Assembly: GCA_009801085.1 (NCBI GenBank)
Contig: VNWV01000007.1
Coordinates: 1,860,001-1,924,000, forward strand
Length of the DNA: 64,000 bases
From: Lasiodiplodia sp. COLG20
Taxonomy: Eukaryota; Ascomycota; Dothideomycetes; Botryosphaeriales; Botryosphaeriaceae
Direction: 5' to 3'
Under the pieces are notes generated by a model. That model had not been told where the DNA came from and did no database searches. It saw only the letters and a program-made list of their open reading frames with translations. The translations under genes and the position numbers were made by a program. Positions 1 through 11,505 of this stretch are shown here, in pieces. How positions within the stretch are numbered: the stretch's first letter is position 1; each line of letters starts with the position of its first letter.

Positions 1-1270
1 GGTCCCGGAAGGCAGGCATGGTCTTTACTTCCTCCCTGGTTGTTATTGGCAGCTTGATGGCAACGTTGGCGCTGAAGGTGCAACATCTCGGCGTGGATAG
101 CATGCTGTGGTACCTTACCATAGCTCGCGGCATTGCTGGCGTCGGAATTGGCGGCGAGTTTCCTGCTGGAGCCACTGTGAGTTCGCCACCGAAATGAGTT
201 GGGAATGAAGCAGTGCTAACACAGGTTGGAACAGGCTGCCTGCGAAGGTATGGAAGACTACAACCCAGCAAATCGGGGCCCCATCTTTGTCTGCGCGACG
301 ACGTTTATTACCTGCTGGGGAGGTCCAGTGTGTATCTTCGTCTACTTGATGACGCTCATCGGGTCCAACAATGACCTCACAACGGCCTACGACTCGGTCA
401 ACACCATCTCAATCCTCCTCCCGCTTTTTGTTTTCCTCTTTCGTCTGCGCATGGAGGACTCCAAGCTCTTCCGCCGCTCTAACTTCAAGACGACCAAGAC
501 AGTATCGATTCCCCTCCGCCTCATCCTCAAGAGGTACTGGCTCAAGCTCGCTGGCACCGGCGGGGCCTTCTTCATCTACGACTTCGTCAACTTCCCCAAC
601 GGCATCATGAGTAGCACCATCATCAACTCTCTCGTTCCGGGAAAGGCGCTGCAGACCGTGGCCATGTGGCAGCTGATCCTCTCCCTGATGACGCTCCCAG
701 GTGTCTTCGTCGGCATTTTCCTCGTCAACCGTCTCGGCCGCCGCTGGACGGGCATCCTTGGCTTTGGGGGCTACCTGCTCATTGGGCTCATCGTCGGCTG
801 TTCATTTGCCGAGATCTCGAAGGTGATCCCCGCGTTCGTTGTCATGTACGGGCTGATGCAGAGCCTGGGCCACATGGGTCCAGGCGCGACTCTGGGGTTG
901 GTGTCTACGGAGACGTATCCCACGGCGATTCGTGGTGTCTGTTACGCCATCTCAGCAGCTCTGGGCAAAGCTGGTGCGGCCGTGGGAACCGAAGTGTTCA
1001 CGCCCATCAAGGAGAACCTCGGCCAGCGCTGGACCTTTTTCTTCGCTGCGATTTTCGGTGCCATTGGAATGGTGGTGTACTGGTAAGTTTCTTGGAATGT
1101 TTGTTTGTGTTAAGCTCCGGCAAGGCAACCGGCTAAATTCCGATCTCAGGTTCTTAATCGAAGACATGACTGAGGCCGATCTTCTGGCCGAGGACAAGGC
1201 TTTTGAGTTGTATCTGCGAGAAAACGGGTGGGAGGGCGAGCTGCTGGAGCAGGCTCAAGAAACCGAGTAA
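1..1270 (+). CDS. Git1-like MFS permease (5' end missing)
   Basis: This is the 3' portion of a major facilitator superfamily gene that enters from the left edge. Exons are 3..176, 235..1082 and 1150..1270, with introns 177..234 and 1083..1149. The junctions keep frame: ...GGEFPAGAT joins AACEGMEDYN, and the W codon is split across the second intron. The visible part has the RGIAGVGIGGEFPAG segment of the sugar/phosphate-porter branch, a cytoplasmic loop rich in Arg/Lys (RLRMEDSKLFRRSNFK), the NRLGRRW half-motif, and GHMGPGATLGLVSTETYPTAIRG. It ends with a soluble tail containing FELYLRENGW, a tail shared with the second transporter at 19077. The family includes the yeast glycerophosphoinositol permease Git1 and related phosphate-ester/H+ symporters of the plasma membrane. 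Substrate assignment is inference. The first transmembrane helices lie outside the window. Confidence 0.9.
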
Positions 1271-1421
1271 AGCTCATACGATCATCACGAAAAACAAAAT
1301 CGACATGGCGGGTGCTAAGAAGTCATGGTATTATAATTATGAAGTGGTCATGAATCATCAATGTGGAACGACTGACCAGGGGAGGCGTGGCTCGCCGTTG
1401 ACTCGCTCGCTGGCATCGGAT

Positions 1422-1766
1422 TTACGCGCCACCCTCCCTCTTTGCGTACTCGTCCTCCATCTTCTGTCTGTACGCGCGGTCGGCGTCGGACTCGTCGATC
1501 TCCTCAACCCGGCCGCGGGGTTGCTCGATAGCTGGCCTAGTTGCAGCCTGGCCGCTTCCGAGCAGTTCGCGGCCGCTCGCATCAAAATGGCGAGTCTCCT
1601 GGATCATAGGCTCGCCCATGTTCTGGGAGGTGGTCCTGGTAGTAGTGCCCTGCGGGTTGCTGTGGGTCTCTTTGTGGTATGCTTTGCCGCTGGTCTGGTC
1701 GTTGCTGCTGGAGCTGCTGGAGCTGTAGGAGAAGCTCGAGGAGGAATAGCTCGTGAAGTTCGACAT
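1422..1766 (-). CDS. Small Ser-rich conserved fungal protein
   Basis: Single-exon frame of 114 residues. The ATG at 1766 is preferred. The frame stays open upstream to 1898, but those residues look like translated leader. The N-terminus (MSNFTSYSSSSFSYSSSS) is a Ser/Tyr-rich low-complexity stretch. The middle has SNPQGTTTRTTSQNMGEP and a RHFDASGRELL motif, and the C-terminus is acidic and charged (EEIDESDADRAYRQKMEDEYAKREGGA). I recall small proteins with this arrangement, including the DEYAKREGG end, in many Pezizomycotina, but I know no function. No signal peptide, membrane helix or known domain is visible. It is convergent with the transporter at the left edge and divergent from the DUF3431 gene. 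Confidence 0.7.
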   Translation of the reverse strand: MSNFTSYSSSSFSYSSSSSSSNDQTSGKAYHKETHSNPQGTTTRTTSQNMGEPMIQETRHFDASGRELLGSGQAATRPAIEQPRGRVEEIDESDADRAYRQKMEDEYAKREGGA

Positions 1767-2339
1767 GGTTTCAGGTACAAGGTTGTGGTCAAAGTGGGAT
1801 GCAGGTGAAGAATGCGTTTGAGGCGCGCAATAATAAATAGGCTTTGTTGGGTGCGACAGCAACAAGCAGGCTGTGATAGCGTGGTGATGTAATGTCACGT
1901 GTGGCGCGGGGACTGCCTATGGAACACAGCGCAAGGGCGCATTTCCATGGCAGATCGTCGCATTGGAGCAGCGGACTGCAGGCCAAGCTTTGTTCGCAGG
2001 CGGCAGACCCCAGCACCTGGAATTCTCACGCGTGCCTGAGCAGCGCAGCGCGTCATCTGCAGCGCGCAAAAAAAGCGCATCCGGCGGCCAGTCATGTCGT
2101 GGCTAGCGTGCGAGGCGGGATACGAAGAGAGTTGATTGCGGGCGCCAGGGATAGATGCCTGTACGGCCACCCTGCCGATCTGCATGCGGCCCATCTGGCC
2201 TCCACAGCTCAGCAAACTCCTCCGTGTCCTCGTACCCGCGCTCTTCCCTTACATACATCCGCGGGCGCAATTGGTGTCCCCTACACCCTCACGTTCACAT
2301 GAGTCCACCCAGCTCCCCTCCGGACCCGCTGTCGCCGCG
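1767..2339. other. Divergent promoter region
   Basis: This 573-bp stretch lies between the minus-strand small protein and the plus-strand DUF3431 gene. A CACGTG E-box sits at 1896-1901, the core recognised by Pho4/NUC-1 and other bHLH factors. No gene was seen. Confidence 0.5.
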
Positions 2340-3602
2340 ATGCCTCTCGCCCGGCGATCAACCCTGACTGCAATCTCGCTGCTCGCCCTTTGCCTGGCCT
2401 TCTACTACCTTGCCTGGCAGCCCGTCCTGCCGCACCTGCGCTCGTCTCGCCCGAGCCCGCCGTCGACCACCGCGCCCTACGATCATGTCGATGACCCTAC
2501 GAGGCCGTCCGCCGGCCCCGCCAGCTCCGCTGCTGCTCCACTGCGCGCCCTCACTCCCGACGAAGATCCCTTCCGTCCCGGCGTCCCGAAGCCCGACGGC
2601 AACTACTCGCGCGTGCTCGTCGTGCCCCGCATGAAGAACGAGGACGTGTCGTGGATCGACGACGTCCGCGAGGAGCTGCCCGACCTGCAGACGGCCGTCT
2701 ACGTCATGGACGATCCCTGGGCTGACTTCCGCGTGCCCAAGAACAAGGGCCGCGAGTCCATGGCCTATCTGACCTACGTGATCGACCACTACGACGATCT
2801 ACCCGACGTCGTGCTGTTCTTCCACGCCCACAAGGTCGGATGGCACAATCTGTTGATCCTGGGCCAGGATTCGGCTGAAATGCTGAAGATGCTCCGTGTC
2901 GAGCGCATCTGGAGGACCGGCTGTACGTTGCTCTTCATCTCTCTGATTTAATTTCCTGCTAATGGCTGTGAAGACATGCCCTTTAGGTGCGATGCCAAGC
3001 CTGGATGTCCGGACTGGTTGCATCTGGATCGGCCCGAAGTCGACTTCGACGAACATCTCCGCATGGAGGAGAAGTACTACACTCCGCAGATCTGGAGGGA
3101 GCTCCATCCGCCGGGCTTGGGTGGGATGGGCGAGATGCACCGCGTGCCGGGCGTGCTGAGCGCGCCTTGCTGCGCCCAGTTCGGAGTATCTCGGGATCGT
3201 ATTCGGGCAAATCCCAAGGAAATGTACGAGCATTACCGGACTTGGCTGATGAAGACGGACCTGGATGACCAGTACGCGGGCCGCATCATGGAGTACACAT
3301 GGCACTACATCTTCACCAGGCAGTACCAGTTCTGCCCGTCACCGCACACTTGCTACTGCGATGGTTACGGCATCTGCTTCGGTTCGCAAATCGAATACGA
3401 CAAATATGCCGCAAAGGAGGAGCGCAAATGGGAGATTTGGGACATTTTGAACAGTCGGCCAGACGAGGCTGCTGAGAAGGAGGCCCAGGTGGAATTGAGA
3501 GATCTTGAGACGGTGATGGATTTAATGAAGAGCGAGGCCATAAAGCGCGGAAAGAGCGAGGAGGCAAGGAGGCTCGAAAGGGAACGTATTCCTCTGCACT
3601 AG
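2340..3602 (+). CDS. DUF3431 type II membrane protein
   Basis: Two exons, 2340..2922 and 2974..3602, encode 403 residues. The 51-bp intron splits a Tyr codon (RIWRTG-Y-MPFRCDA). A hydrophobic segment at about residues 9-31 (TLTAISLLALCLAFYYLAWQ) follows a short basic N-terminus, predicting a type II anchor with a lumenal body. A Pro/Ser-rich stem comes next. The DUF3431 domain then runs from about residue 95 to 340. It includes the RVLVVPRMKNEDVSWI entry, VYVMDDP, DVVLFFHAHKVGWHN, CCAQFGVSRDRIRANP and a Cys-rich CPSPHTCYCDGYGICFG. The residues near the C-terminus are charged and helical. DUF3431 proteins are Golgi/secretory-type fungal proteins sometimes compared with glycosyltransferases. 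No activity is established, so I assign none. Confidence 0.92.
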
Positions 3603-5353
3603 GGTTTCGTTTTCGGCGTTCTTGGAGTCACGGATCGGGAATCAGGTCGGCAGGGTCAAACTTACCCACGGTTCAGCTGCGCTCTAGTAACGGACACACC
3701 ATACGGACAGGAGAGGCCCCTGTCTTCCAGGACTTCGGATTCAACGTTTTGAGGCCAGCCGAGCCTTCCACCTTTGTAGATGGGCAAAGTTATGTTGAAA
3801 TCGGTATGATAGAATTTTAATCTTCACGTGGCGATAAAAAAAGAGTTTGTCCAAATGCCGGAGGATCCGAATTTTCATTGTCCATGTCGAATGCTCCATG
3901 CAGGGGGAAATTTCCGGAGTGCTGGAGACGTTTTTCGCCCTAGCGTCAAGCCTTCGGATAACGCCGACGCAGCGGCGCTGCTGTGGCTGCCTGCACAGCA
4001 GCTGCAAAATGCAAGCCAAGATAGCCAAGTGGAAGAAGAATGGCGTCTATACGAACGCCATGGATAGGATTCTACGTGGGATATAGGGGCAGGCCGCGTA
4101 TGTCGAAGAGAAACGAGATCAACGATATTTGGGTGCACGGCGGATGAGATAAGGTTATTATACGATGTCGAGCCCTACGAACGCACGTCCTCTCGGGCGA
4201 GAGGCGATGATTGCCGCCGGGGATGTCAGCGGAACGTCTCGTCCGCGCCGAGTCGGGACGATCTCATGCTGTGCAACTCGGTCTTCAACAACACTCTTCA
4301 ATAACAGTCTTGCGGTCCATGGCTTGCCAGCGATGCGTGAATGCTCACAAAATATTATTGAATAGCAGTTTGAGGTGCAACGCCGCGGTTGAATCCTTCT
4401 CGTCGGCAGTGCCGATGCCAAAGCGGCTAAATTCCCGAAAAACGTTCTTCACGCCCCCACCTCAATTCTTCCCCACCTAGGTACCGCGCTCACTTTCACA
4501 TCGCGGACTACCTTTTGCGGTAGATCGCCGATGTGCTCAATTGTTCTCTGAGTCCCAAGTAGCCTGTAGGCAATGTCTCCTACATCAGTCGCCCTCACGA
4601 CCGGTACGCGGGACTTTCGCCGGGCAGACTGGTGCCGGCGGCGTAGTGAGTGGACGCTTAGAGGCTGGACTGGACCCTCACGCCACTGCATCCTGCGCCA
4701 CCACCTACACCAAATCTCGCTTCATGGCCTGTTTGAATGGATCCGCCGGCAATCAACCTCTTTTCGCAGTTAAGCATGTTGCTAACCTTCTAATGCCGTC
4801 CCTTCTCCGCTCTGCTGCCTACGCTTGCGCCAGGAACAGGAAAGGCCGAACATGCGGCACACACCTTCGGATGTCCCCGTGGCGCTACGCCATGCGCCTG
4901 CTAATGTTTGACTTGCCCACGCCGCACCAATGTGGGCACTTGTAGACGGCATTGATTGGTTTGCTCTGCCTACGTCAGCCAGTTCCCATGGCTGCAATTC
5001 TAATTTGATCTTGAGGCTGTAAAGTTGCGCCGAATCTGGCAGAAGGAACCGCAGAAAGTGGAGTCGATTTTGATGACCTGCTAAGGAGACAACACCTTTA
5101 TGCGGTTCCGGCCCTAGAATCACCTCGCTCACGCCGAGGCGCACGGGCGGGTGTTTTTCTTTATATCCTGTCTCTACTCCCTGCCTGCTTTCTTCTGCCA
5201 GGCGCTGCTTCTGTCAATCCCTTTTCAGCACCTGCTTGCTTGTTGCGGACCTGCCGTCTGCGTCCCTTCGTTGGTGACCACGGTCATTCCACTCTCTACA
5301 CCAGCTTCGGCTACCTGTCATTCTCTTGGTATAATACTAATTCAGTAATCACT
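3603..5353. other. Intergenic region upstream of the chitinase
   Basis: This 1.75-kb stretch has only short overlapping open frames in all directions and no recognisable domain. A CACGTG box occurs at 3825-3830. Just before the chitinase start (about 5150-5350) the strand is rich in C and T, typical of a fungal core promoter and 5' leader. No gene is supported. Confidence 0.5.
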
Positions 5354-8300
5354 ATGTCCGACTTCAGTCAGCCAGTCACGCTCGCTCTTCCGGAATGTCC
5401 CGTCACCTATCCTGCTCCCGCTTTTGATCCTCAGGCTAGCACCAATGTCGCCGTCTACTGGGTAGGTCCTACGATCGAGTTCAAAGTTAGTATTGACAGT
5501 ACTGACACGCGCTTCTCCTTAGGGTCAAGGGTCAGACCAGAGCCGTCTGGTCGACATCTGCGAAACTGGTGCCTACGACATCATCAACATTGGGTTTATC
5601 AACACGTTCCCTAATGAGTACGGCTACCCGGGAGCCAACTTCGGCAACCAATGCGGGTCGGAGCGTTACCTGAACTCAGATCTTCCGAGTAACTGCCCTT
5701 GGATCGGCCAGGATATCAAGACATGCCAGGATGTCTATGGAAAGAAGATTTTCCTGTCTATTGGTGGTGCTTCGCCAAATGACTACTACCTGAAGGACAG
5801 GGACTACGCCGTCGCCTTTGCCGATTTCCTGTGGAAAGCGTTCGGCCCTTCGAAAGATGATGGAACCCCGAGACCTTTCGGCGACGCCGTTGTCGACGGC
5901 TTCGACTTCGATATTGAATCGCTGATCACGCCCGCACCTGCCGACGCACCGAACTATCAGTCCCAGTACTATCCGGACATGGTCAACCACTTCCACGATG
6001 TTCTGTTCCTCGAAGACACGTCCAAGAGCTACTACATTTCTGGTGCTCCTCAATGTTGGTTCCCGGATCCCAACCTTTCCGATGCATTCGCATCCTCGTG
6101 GTTCGACTTCATCTTTGTTCAGCTTTACAACAATCAGGGGTGCAACGCTCTCGCATCGTACAACGATGTAAACATCGATTTCCTTAGCTACACCCTCCCA
6201 GGACTGGCAAGCACATTTAGCCGCAATCCTGATGTGAGGGTTTTTGCTGGTTTGGTAAGTTTCGCTGGACCACGTGGTATTTCTGTTCGTTCAACTAATC
6301 GTCCCAATAGCCCGCTACCACTGAAGGCGCACCCTCCGATCCTGGTGCCCATCTGTCGCCAGAACAGGTCTACACTTGGTTTGAAAGGGATCTCAGCTGG
6401 AGCACCAACTTTGGTGGTTTCATGCTCTGGGAGGCCACCCTTGACCAACAAAGCACGGATAATGGCTACATTTACTCCGAGTACATGAAGGCAATTCTCA
6501 CTGGCTGCGGAGACAGCTATGCGCCAAACTCGCAGTGCGACTTCCTCCAATACAAGCCTAACAAGCTTCAACTCCCCGTCTCGACGGATGGCACGTGTGG
6601 TGCGTCTGGTCAAACTTGCGAGGGGTCCACGTTTGGAAATTGCTGCAGCCAGTGGGGCAACTGCGGCACGACTGATGAGTACTGTGGCGCGGCCTATAAC
6701 TGTGACATCAGATACGGCCTGTGCGGCGACGATGCAAATCTGGCACCGACGTGCACTTCTTCCACTGCGAGCACTCCTACGCCAACGCCTGTTGTCACTC
6801 CCGTCGATACACCTGTCGCCACTCCTATCGATACGCCAGTTGTGAACACTCCTGTCGATACGCCAATTGTCAACACTCCTGTTCTGACTCCGCCGGTTGT
6901 TAACACTCCAATTTCAACCCCGGCTATCGACACTCCTATTTTCACCCCGATTATTGGCACGCCTGTTCTTACTCCTATTGTGAATACTCCTGTTTTCACG
7001 CCCCCGGTTGATACACCCGTGTTCACCCCTTCTCTTAACACGTCGGTCATTAACACTCCTGTCTTCACTCCTTCTGTCAACACTCCTGTCGGCACGCCTA
7101 TCTTCACTCCTCCTGTTGATACACCGGTTGTGAACACTCCGCTTTTCACGCCATCTGTCTACACTCCTCCCGTTCTTTCGCCAAGTGGCAACCTGTCTAT
7201 CCACCTGTCGACTCCAAGTGCGTCCAGCCTTGTGGGAGTTTCTGATACCCTCTTGCCCAGCTCCGTTCAAGTCTCTGGTCCCACTGGTTCTTCCCCCAAC
7301 GCAGTGTCTGGGATCACGTCTGCGCCGACTCCCCCTGGTTCCCTTTCGGCCCCGGGAGATGTGACTACCACTGTTATCACCACGACATATGTTGACGTTT
7401 GCCCTACTGGTCTCACCACAATCACGACAACCTACACGACAACGGTCTGCCCGACGCAGACGCCCTCTGCCATCCCCGCCGGCTGGACCACTGTCGTGAC
7501 CGTGTGCACCAACTGCGGACCCCAACCGACCACTCTCACCTTGACCAGGCCTATCTCCACCACCGGTGGTCCCGCCCAGTCATCGACATTGACGACGTCC
7601 ACCGTCTACGCAACCCAGCTCGTCACCATCACTGCATGCCCGCCTTCGGTCACCAACTGCCCTGCCAACTCTAAGACCAACGTGTCTGTGGCCACCACCT
7701 TGGTTCCCATCGCGACGACCGTGTACCCTGTCGTCGCTAGCCCGTCAGCAACCAAGGCGGTCGACGGTCAGGCCGTTCAGGGCTCTCAGGGTTCCCAGGG
7801 TTCTCAAGGCTCTCAGAGCAGCCAGGGCGGTAGCGGCAACGGCAACACCAACGGTGGCTTTTCGACCAGCACTGTCTACCAGACCCAGCTCGTCACCGTT
7901 ACTCAGTGCCCGCCTTCCGTTACTAACTGCCCTGCCAGCGCGAAGACCGTTGCTGTGCTCACCACCGCGGTGCCGGCGTACTTGACCGTCGTCCCTGTCG
8001 CTACGACGACAACTCGGGTCGGCGGTAGCGGCAGCGGCAGCGGCTCTGTGCCCTCTGCTGGTGCCTCTTCTTCCAAGCAGGTGTACGCTGGTAGCAGCAG
8101 CAGCATTGTCGTCGCGGTTCCCTCCGCTCAGTCCAGTGTCCATGGTGGTTCAGGCTCAGGCTCCGGCTCCGGCTCCGGCTCCGGCTCTTCCTCATCCTTC
8201 GTTTCCGTCGTTCAAAGCTCCAAGCCTTCCTCCTCCTCTACGGTTGGTGGATCTGTGGGTAGCAGCAGCAGCAACAACAACAACAACAACAGTGGCAGTG

Positions 8301-8785
8301 GAAACAGCAACAGCGGCAGCGGCAGTGGCAGCAACAGCGCCAACACCAACGTCAATGCCAACTCTCGCACGGCAGTTGCGACTGCGTTCACCTCCACGAC
8401 GTCCCAGCTGGTGACCTTCTCCGTCATTCCCGTGCCCGCCGCCTCTTATTCGTCGGCCAACAGCTACTACAACCCTTCCGTCCACTCTTCTGCCCTTGCT
8501 GCTGCTGCCTCCTCGTCGGCGCACGCCGCCGCCGCTGCAGGAGCAGCAGCGCCGCAGAACTACAACGGCACCGTCGTGCACCTGAACACTCCTTCTCTCT
8601 CCCTCCTTACACCCTACAGCACGCCCACATCGAGCGTCACTCGCGGCAGCAGCAGCAGCAGCAGTGGTACCAAGACCGATCAGGCGTCCGTGCCGGTGTA
8701 TACGGGTAGTGCCGCAAGCGTGAACGTGCGCGGCGTGGTTGTTGGGGGCCTGGCGGCGGTCATTGCTGCGGCGATGATGATGTAG
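5354..8785 (+). CDS. GH18 class III-type chitinase with CBM18 and Ser/Thr-rich GPI-like tail
   Basis: Three exons, 5354..5461, 5523..6254 and 6311..8785, encode about 1104 residues. The glycoside hydrolase 18 barrel (about residues 25-350) contains FLSIGGAS and the catalytic DGFDFDIE at residues 161-168, with Glu168 as the expected acid/base. This fits chitin hydrolysis by substrate-assisted retention. A type-1 chitin-binding domain (CBM18) with the expected Cys pattern (CGASGQTC, GNCCSQWGNCG, YCG) lies at about 376-420. It is followed by 140 residues of tandem T-P-[VI] repeats, Thr-rich TTTYVDVCPTG and twin STVYxTQLVT...CPPSVTNCP repeats, Ser/Gly tracts, and a hydrophobic C-terminus (VVVGGLAAVIAAAMMM) like a GPI signal. 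This predicts a cell-wall-bound enzyme. Oddly, the first ATG gives no obvious signal peptide and no better upstream ATG is visible, so an unseen 5' exon is possible. Confidence 0.93.
6770..7190 (+). repeat. Thr-Pro-rich tandem repeat within the chitinase
   Basis: Degenerate 9-18 bp units encode runs such as NTPVFTPPVDTPV and TPIIGTPVLTP, about thirty TP[VIL] steps. The unit suggests replication slippage. It forms an extended linker between the chitin-binding domain and the Thr/Ser-rich stalk. Confidence 0.85.
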
Positions 8786-9394
8786 GAGATGTAAGCGTAA
8801 AGACGAAAAGGGGGGTTTAATATTTTTCGAGTTTTTTTTTTCCGGAGTGTGGATAGATATCCTTTGAACGTGAGAGCATGATTCCGATAGATTCAATGTA
8901 GGAGATGAGGGAAAAGGAAAGCTTGACTGTACAGTTGTTCTATTCACGATATGGGGATATGTATAGTTTATGAAGAAGGTTGGAGTTCTTTTACATCTAT
9001 TCACTTTCTCTTTGCAAGGCAAACGCCTGCGTTGCACATATACGGGATGCATTTTATGACGCTGAAATATATGCTCTCGCACTGTCAAGGAATACTGCCT
9101 TTGAGACCTGGATAATGTTCTGGCCTTAAGCAAGAAGCATACCAAAAATTAACGCACTTTCGCACCACAAATTAGACAGTGATGGGTCCAATTGCTCGAT
9201 TGTTTTCTCTATGCCAGCATCCCAAACTCTTCTCGCTCAGGATTCTTCCTTTTTCACATCAAGAATGGTTTGGATTCGTTTCTGAAAGCAATAAAAAGAA
9301 AAATCGAATATGGCCTCCACGCCGTCGACGCCAAATTCCATGTCCCGGTCAGCTCCTTTCCCTCTCTTTCCTCCGTCCTATTCATGTTCCCTAT
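8786..9394. other. Convergent 3' flanks
   Basis: AT-rich 3' sequence lies between the chitinase and the minus-strand Aha1 gene. It contains a T-run at 8832 and AATAAA-like strings such as caataaaaag near 9290. No gene was seen. Confidence 0.5.
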
Positions 9395-10516
9395 TTACAA
9401 GACGGTGCCAAAGCCGAAAGTGGTCTTAATGCTCTTGACATAGTACTCGCCCCAGTTGCGCTTGGTCACGTCCTCCTGGCCGATGGGGACGCCCTGCCAC
9501 TCGACGCGCATGACAGTGACCTTGTCGACGTCATTCTGGTCGAAGTGAATATTGAGAGTAGAGAAGTGGCCCTGGGGCCATTGGGCGAGGCGCCACTTCT
9601 GCACAATCGTCTTGGGCTCCTCAAGCGTAACGAATTCGCCCGAGACGTTACCACCAAACAACTCGAACTTAGCACCCTCCTTTGCGCCCTCCCACGTCTT
9701 GGGCGGCGCACGCGTGAAGGCGGCCACGCGCTGGGGGTCCGTGAAGGTCTGGTACAGCTCCGCGGCCGTCGTGCGGAACTCTTCGTTGTCGGTGAGCGTC
9801 GTCGTGTTGATTAGCGGGCCCTTGCCGTTAGAAGCGGTAGTGGTGGTTGAGGTGGTGGATTGGCTGCCCTTGTTGATTGAGGAGCTTTCGTAGACCTTCG
9901 GGGTGGTGAAGCCACTGGAGGGATTGGAGCCGGGAGCATGCTGGATGTCCCTGCCATGCTCGGCGATCAGAGCATTGGTGAGGTTTGCGAAGCGTGCGCG
10001 GAGCTTAGGAGTAAGTTGGGAGCGGACGAGGTCCTTGACGGGTTGCTTGCTCGAGGATTCGCTGTAGATGTCTATCTCAAACTGCGCAAAGCGGATGTGT
10101 GAGCGTCGTCTCGGCTAGGGATCAAGTGCTCCGGAGAGGGGAACATACAACATACTCGTCTTCCTCGGTATCGTGGGCGATCTCCGGGACGGTGATGGTA
10201 CCGCTTGCTGCCTCGCCTTCCTTGTTCTTGCCTGCAGAAGAGGTCAGGTACGTGTTCCAGCCTTGTCGCACGGTGGGAGGGCTCAGCGCATACCTGAGTA
10301 CTCCAGCTGCAGCTTCACATCGTAGATGGTTATGACCTTGCCCTTGCGCTGGCTGACCTCGACATCGCCGTCCATGCTAATGACACGGTCGACCTGGGCG
10401 GTGACGCCGTCGGCCTCGACGGAGATGCCTTGCAGGTCCTTTTCCAAGAATTCGCGCGTCCAGGTGCCAACATCCTTGTTGACCCAATGCCAGTTGTTGG
10501 GGTTGTGGAGAACCAT
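9395..10516 (-). CDS. AHA1: Aha1, activator of Hsp90 ATPase
   Basis: Three exons on the minus strand, 10516..10294, 10231..10149 and 10081..9395, encode 330 residues. The N-terminal Aha1_N domain opens with the diagnostic NNWHWVNKDVGTWTREFLEK and continues through DGDVEVSQRKGKVITIYDVKL. Exon junctions restore LEYSG-KNKEGEA and DEYV-FEIDIYSE. A Ser/Thr-rich linker (SSINKGSQSTTSTTTTAS) leads to the C-terminal AHSA1/START-like domain (EFRTTAAELYQTFTDPQRVAAFTRAPP, GGNVSGEFV, KTIVQKWRLAQWPQGHFSTL). The protein ends with WGEYYVKSIKTTFGFG. Aha1 binds the Hsp90 middle and N domains in the cytosol and stimulates ATP hydrolysis. Length and both domains match the family, and no unusual features are seen. 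Confidence 0.96.
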
Positions 10517-11505
10517 TGCGACGGCGGTTTGCGGATAGAAATGTGAAGAGGAGGGGATTGAGAGATCGTAGAGAGTTCTGGTGGAAATAGCTGGTTAGCT
10601 TACTTGGAGTCTGCGCGCGAAGACTGGCAGTGTGAATGGAGGGAAATACAGCAGACAATGAGTGGGTCAGTCTAGTTTTGGACGGAGGGATACTAGATTC
10701 ACTTTCTTGGGGCTGTGGTGGGCATGCGGCGGAGGGCTGTAGAAGGGCAACTCACTATTCGGAGCTGAGCGCTAGGCTGTCACGGTTCAGCAACGGGTAA
10801 TTGTATGCGGACGCGGCGGCGGTTGCAGCGGCTGGCAAGGGACCGGAGGGGTAATTATGGATTTCAGCGCGTATTGGACGCTGGAACATTCGAATAGCTT
10901 CTTAGAAGACCGCTGGACCACTCCCGCGGCGCCGGCCCGAGGATAGCCCGACTGCCCCTCCACCGCCCGCGCCGCCGCCTTGGATGCTGAAAACAGCGCC
11001 GGGCCGGGCCTCCTGGCTTCGAGATCTGCTGCAAGTCTGGTCAAGTCTTCGACCTCGTGACCTTCTCGCGAGCATCATCCAGCGGGTCCCAGCGGCGTCA
11101 TCTGGCCATTCCATCGCTTTTCAATCGATACTCTGCGGGGTGTTGTGCACACTACCAGCAGACTAATTACCGGTTGCCGGGGCGTTGCCTTAGGATGTTA
11201 TGAAATGCAGGAAAACTCAAGGCCGCAGCACTTCTGGAATGACGTATGATAGTTTCGGAGGTTGGTATAACCGGCTTTAGCTCTTCAACGACGACAGCAG
11301 GCGTAGCGGGTGCCCGATGAGGCGGCAGCACGAGTCAGCTGGCAGCATCGGGCAGTGGCCACGACTTCGGCTGATCGACGACCAAGGCAGCTCATCTGTG
11401 GAACTCAATCTGCCGTGGCTCCCTTAACCTCCACCGAAACACCGCGGAAACACCCCCCAGCCCTCCCCGCAATATGTGATTCTTTTCCTGTTTGTTTACC
11501 CCAGC
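10517..11505. other. Divergent promoter region, AHA1/DLT1
   Basis: This 989-bp stretch lies between two divergent starts. TTC and GAA triplets occur (gttctggtggaaat near 10575) without a clean three-unit heat-shock element. No coding sequence is supported. Confidence 0.45.

Noticed and set aside
5151..5348. Hydrophobic frame upstream of the chitinase as a signal-peptide exon.
   Set aside because: It lacks an ATG (it begins with GTG) and no convincing donor joins it in frame to the next exon.
6694..7149. Antisense frame of 151 codons opposite the chitinase repeats.
   Set aside because: It mirrors the TP repeat in reverse (GV-T-G-V pattern) and is a by-product of repeat composition.
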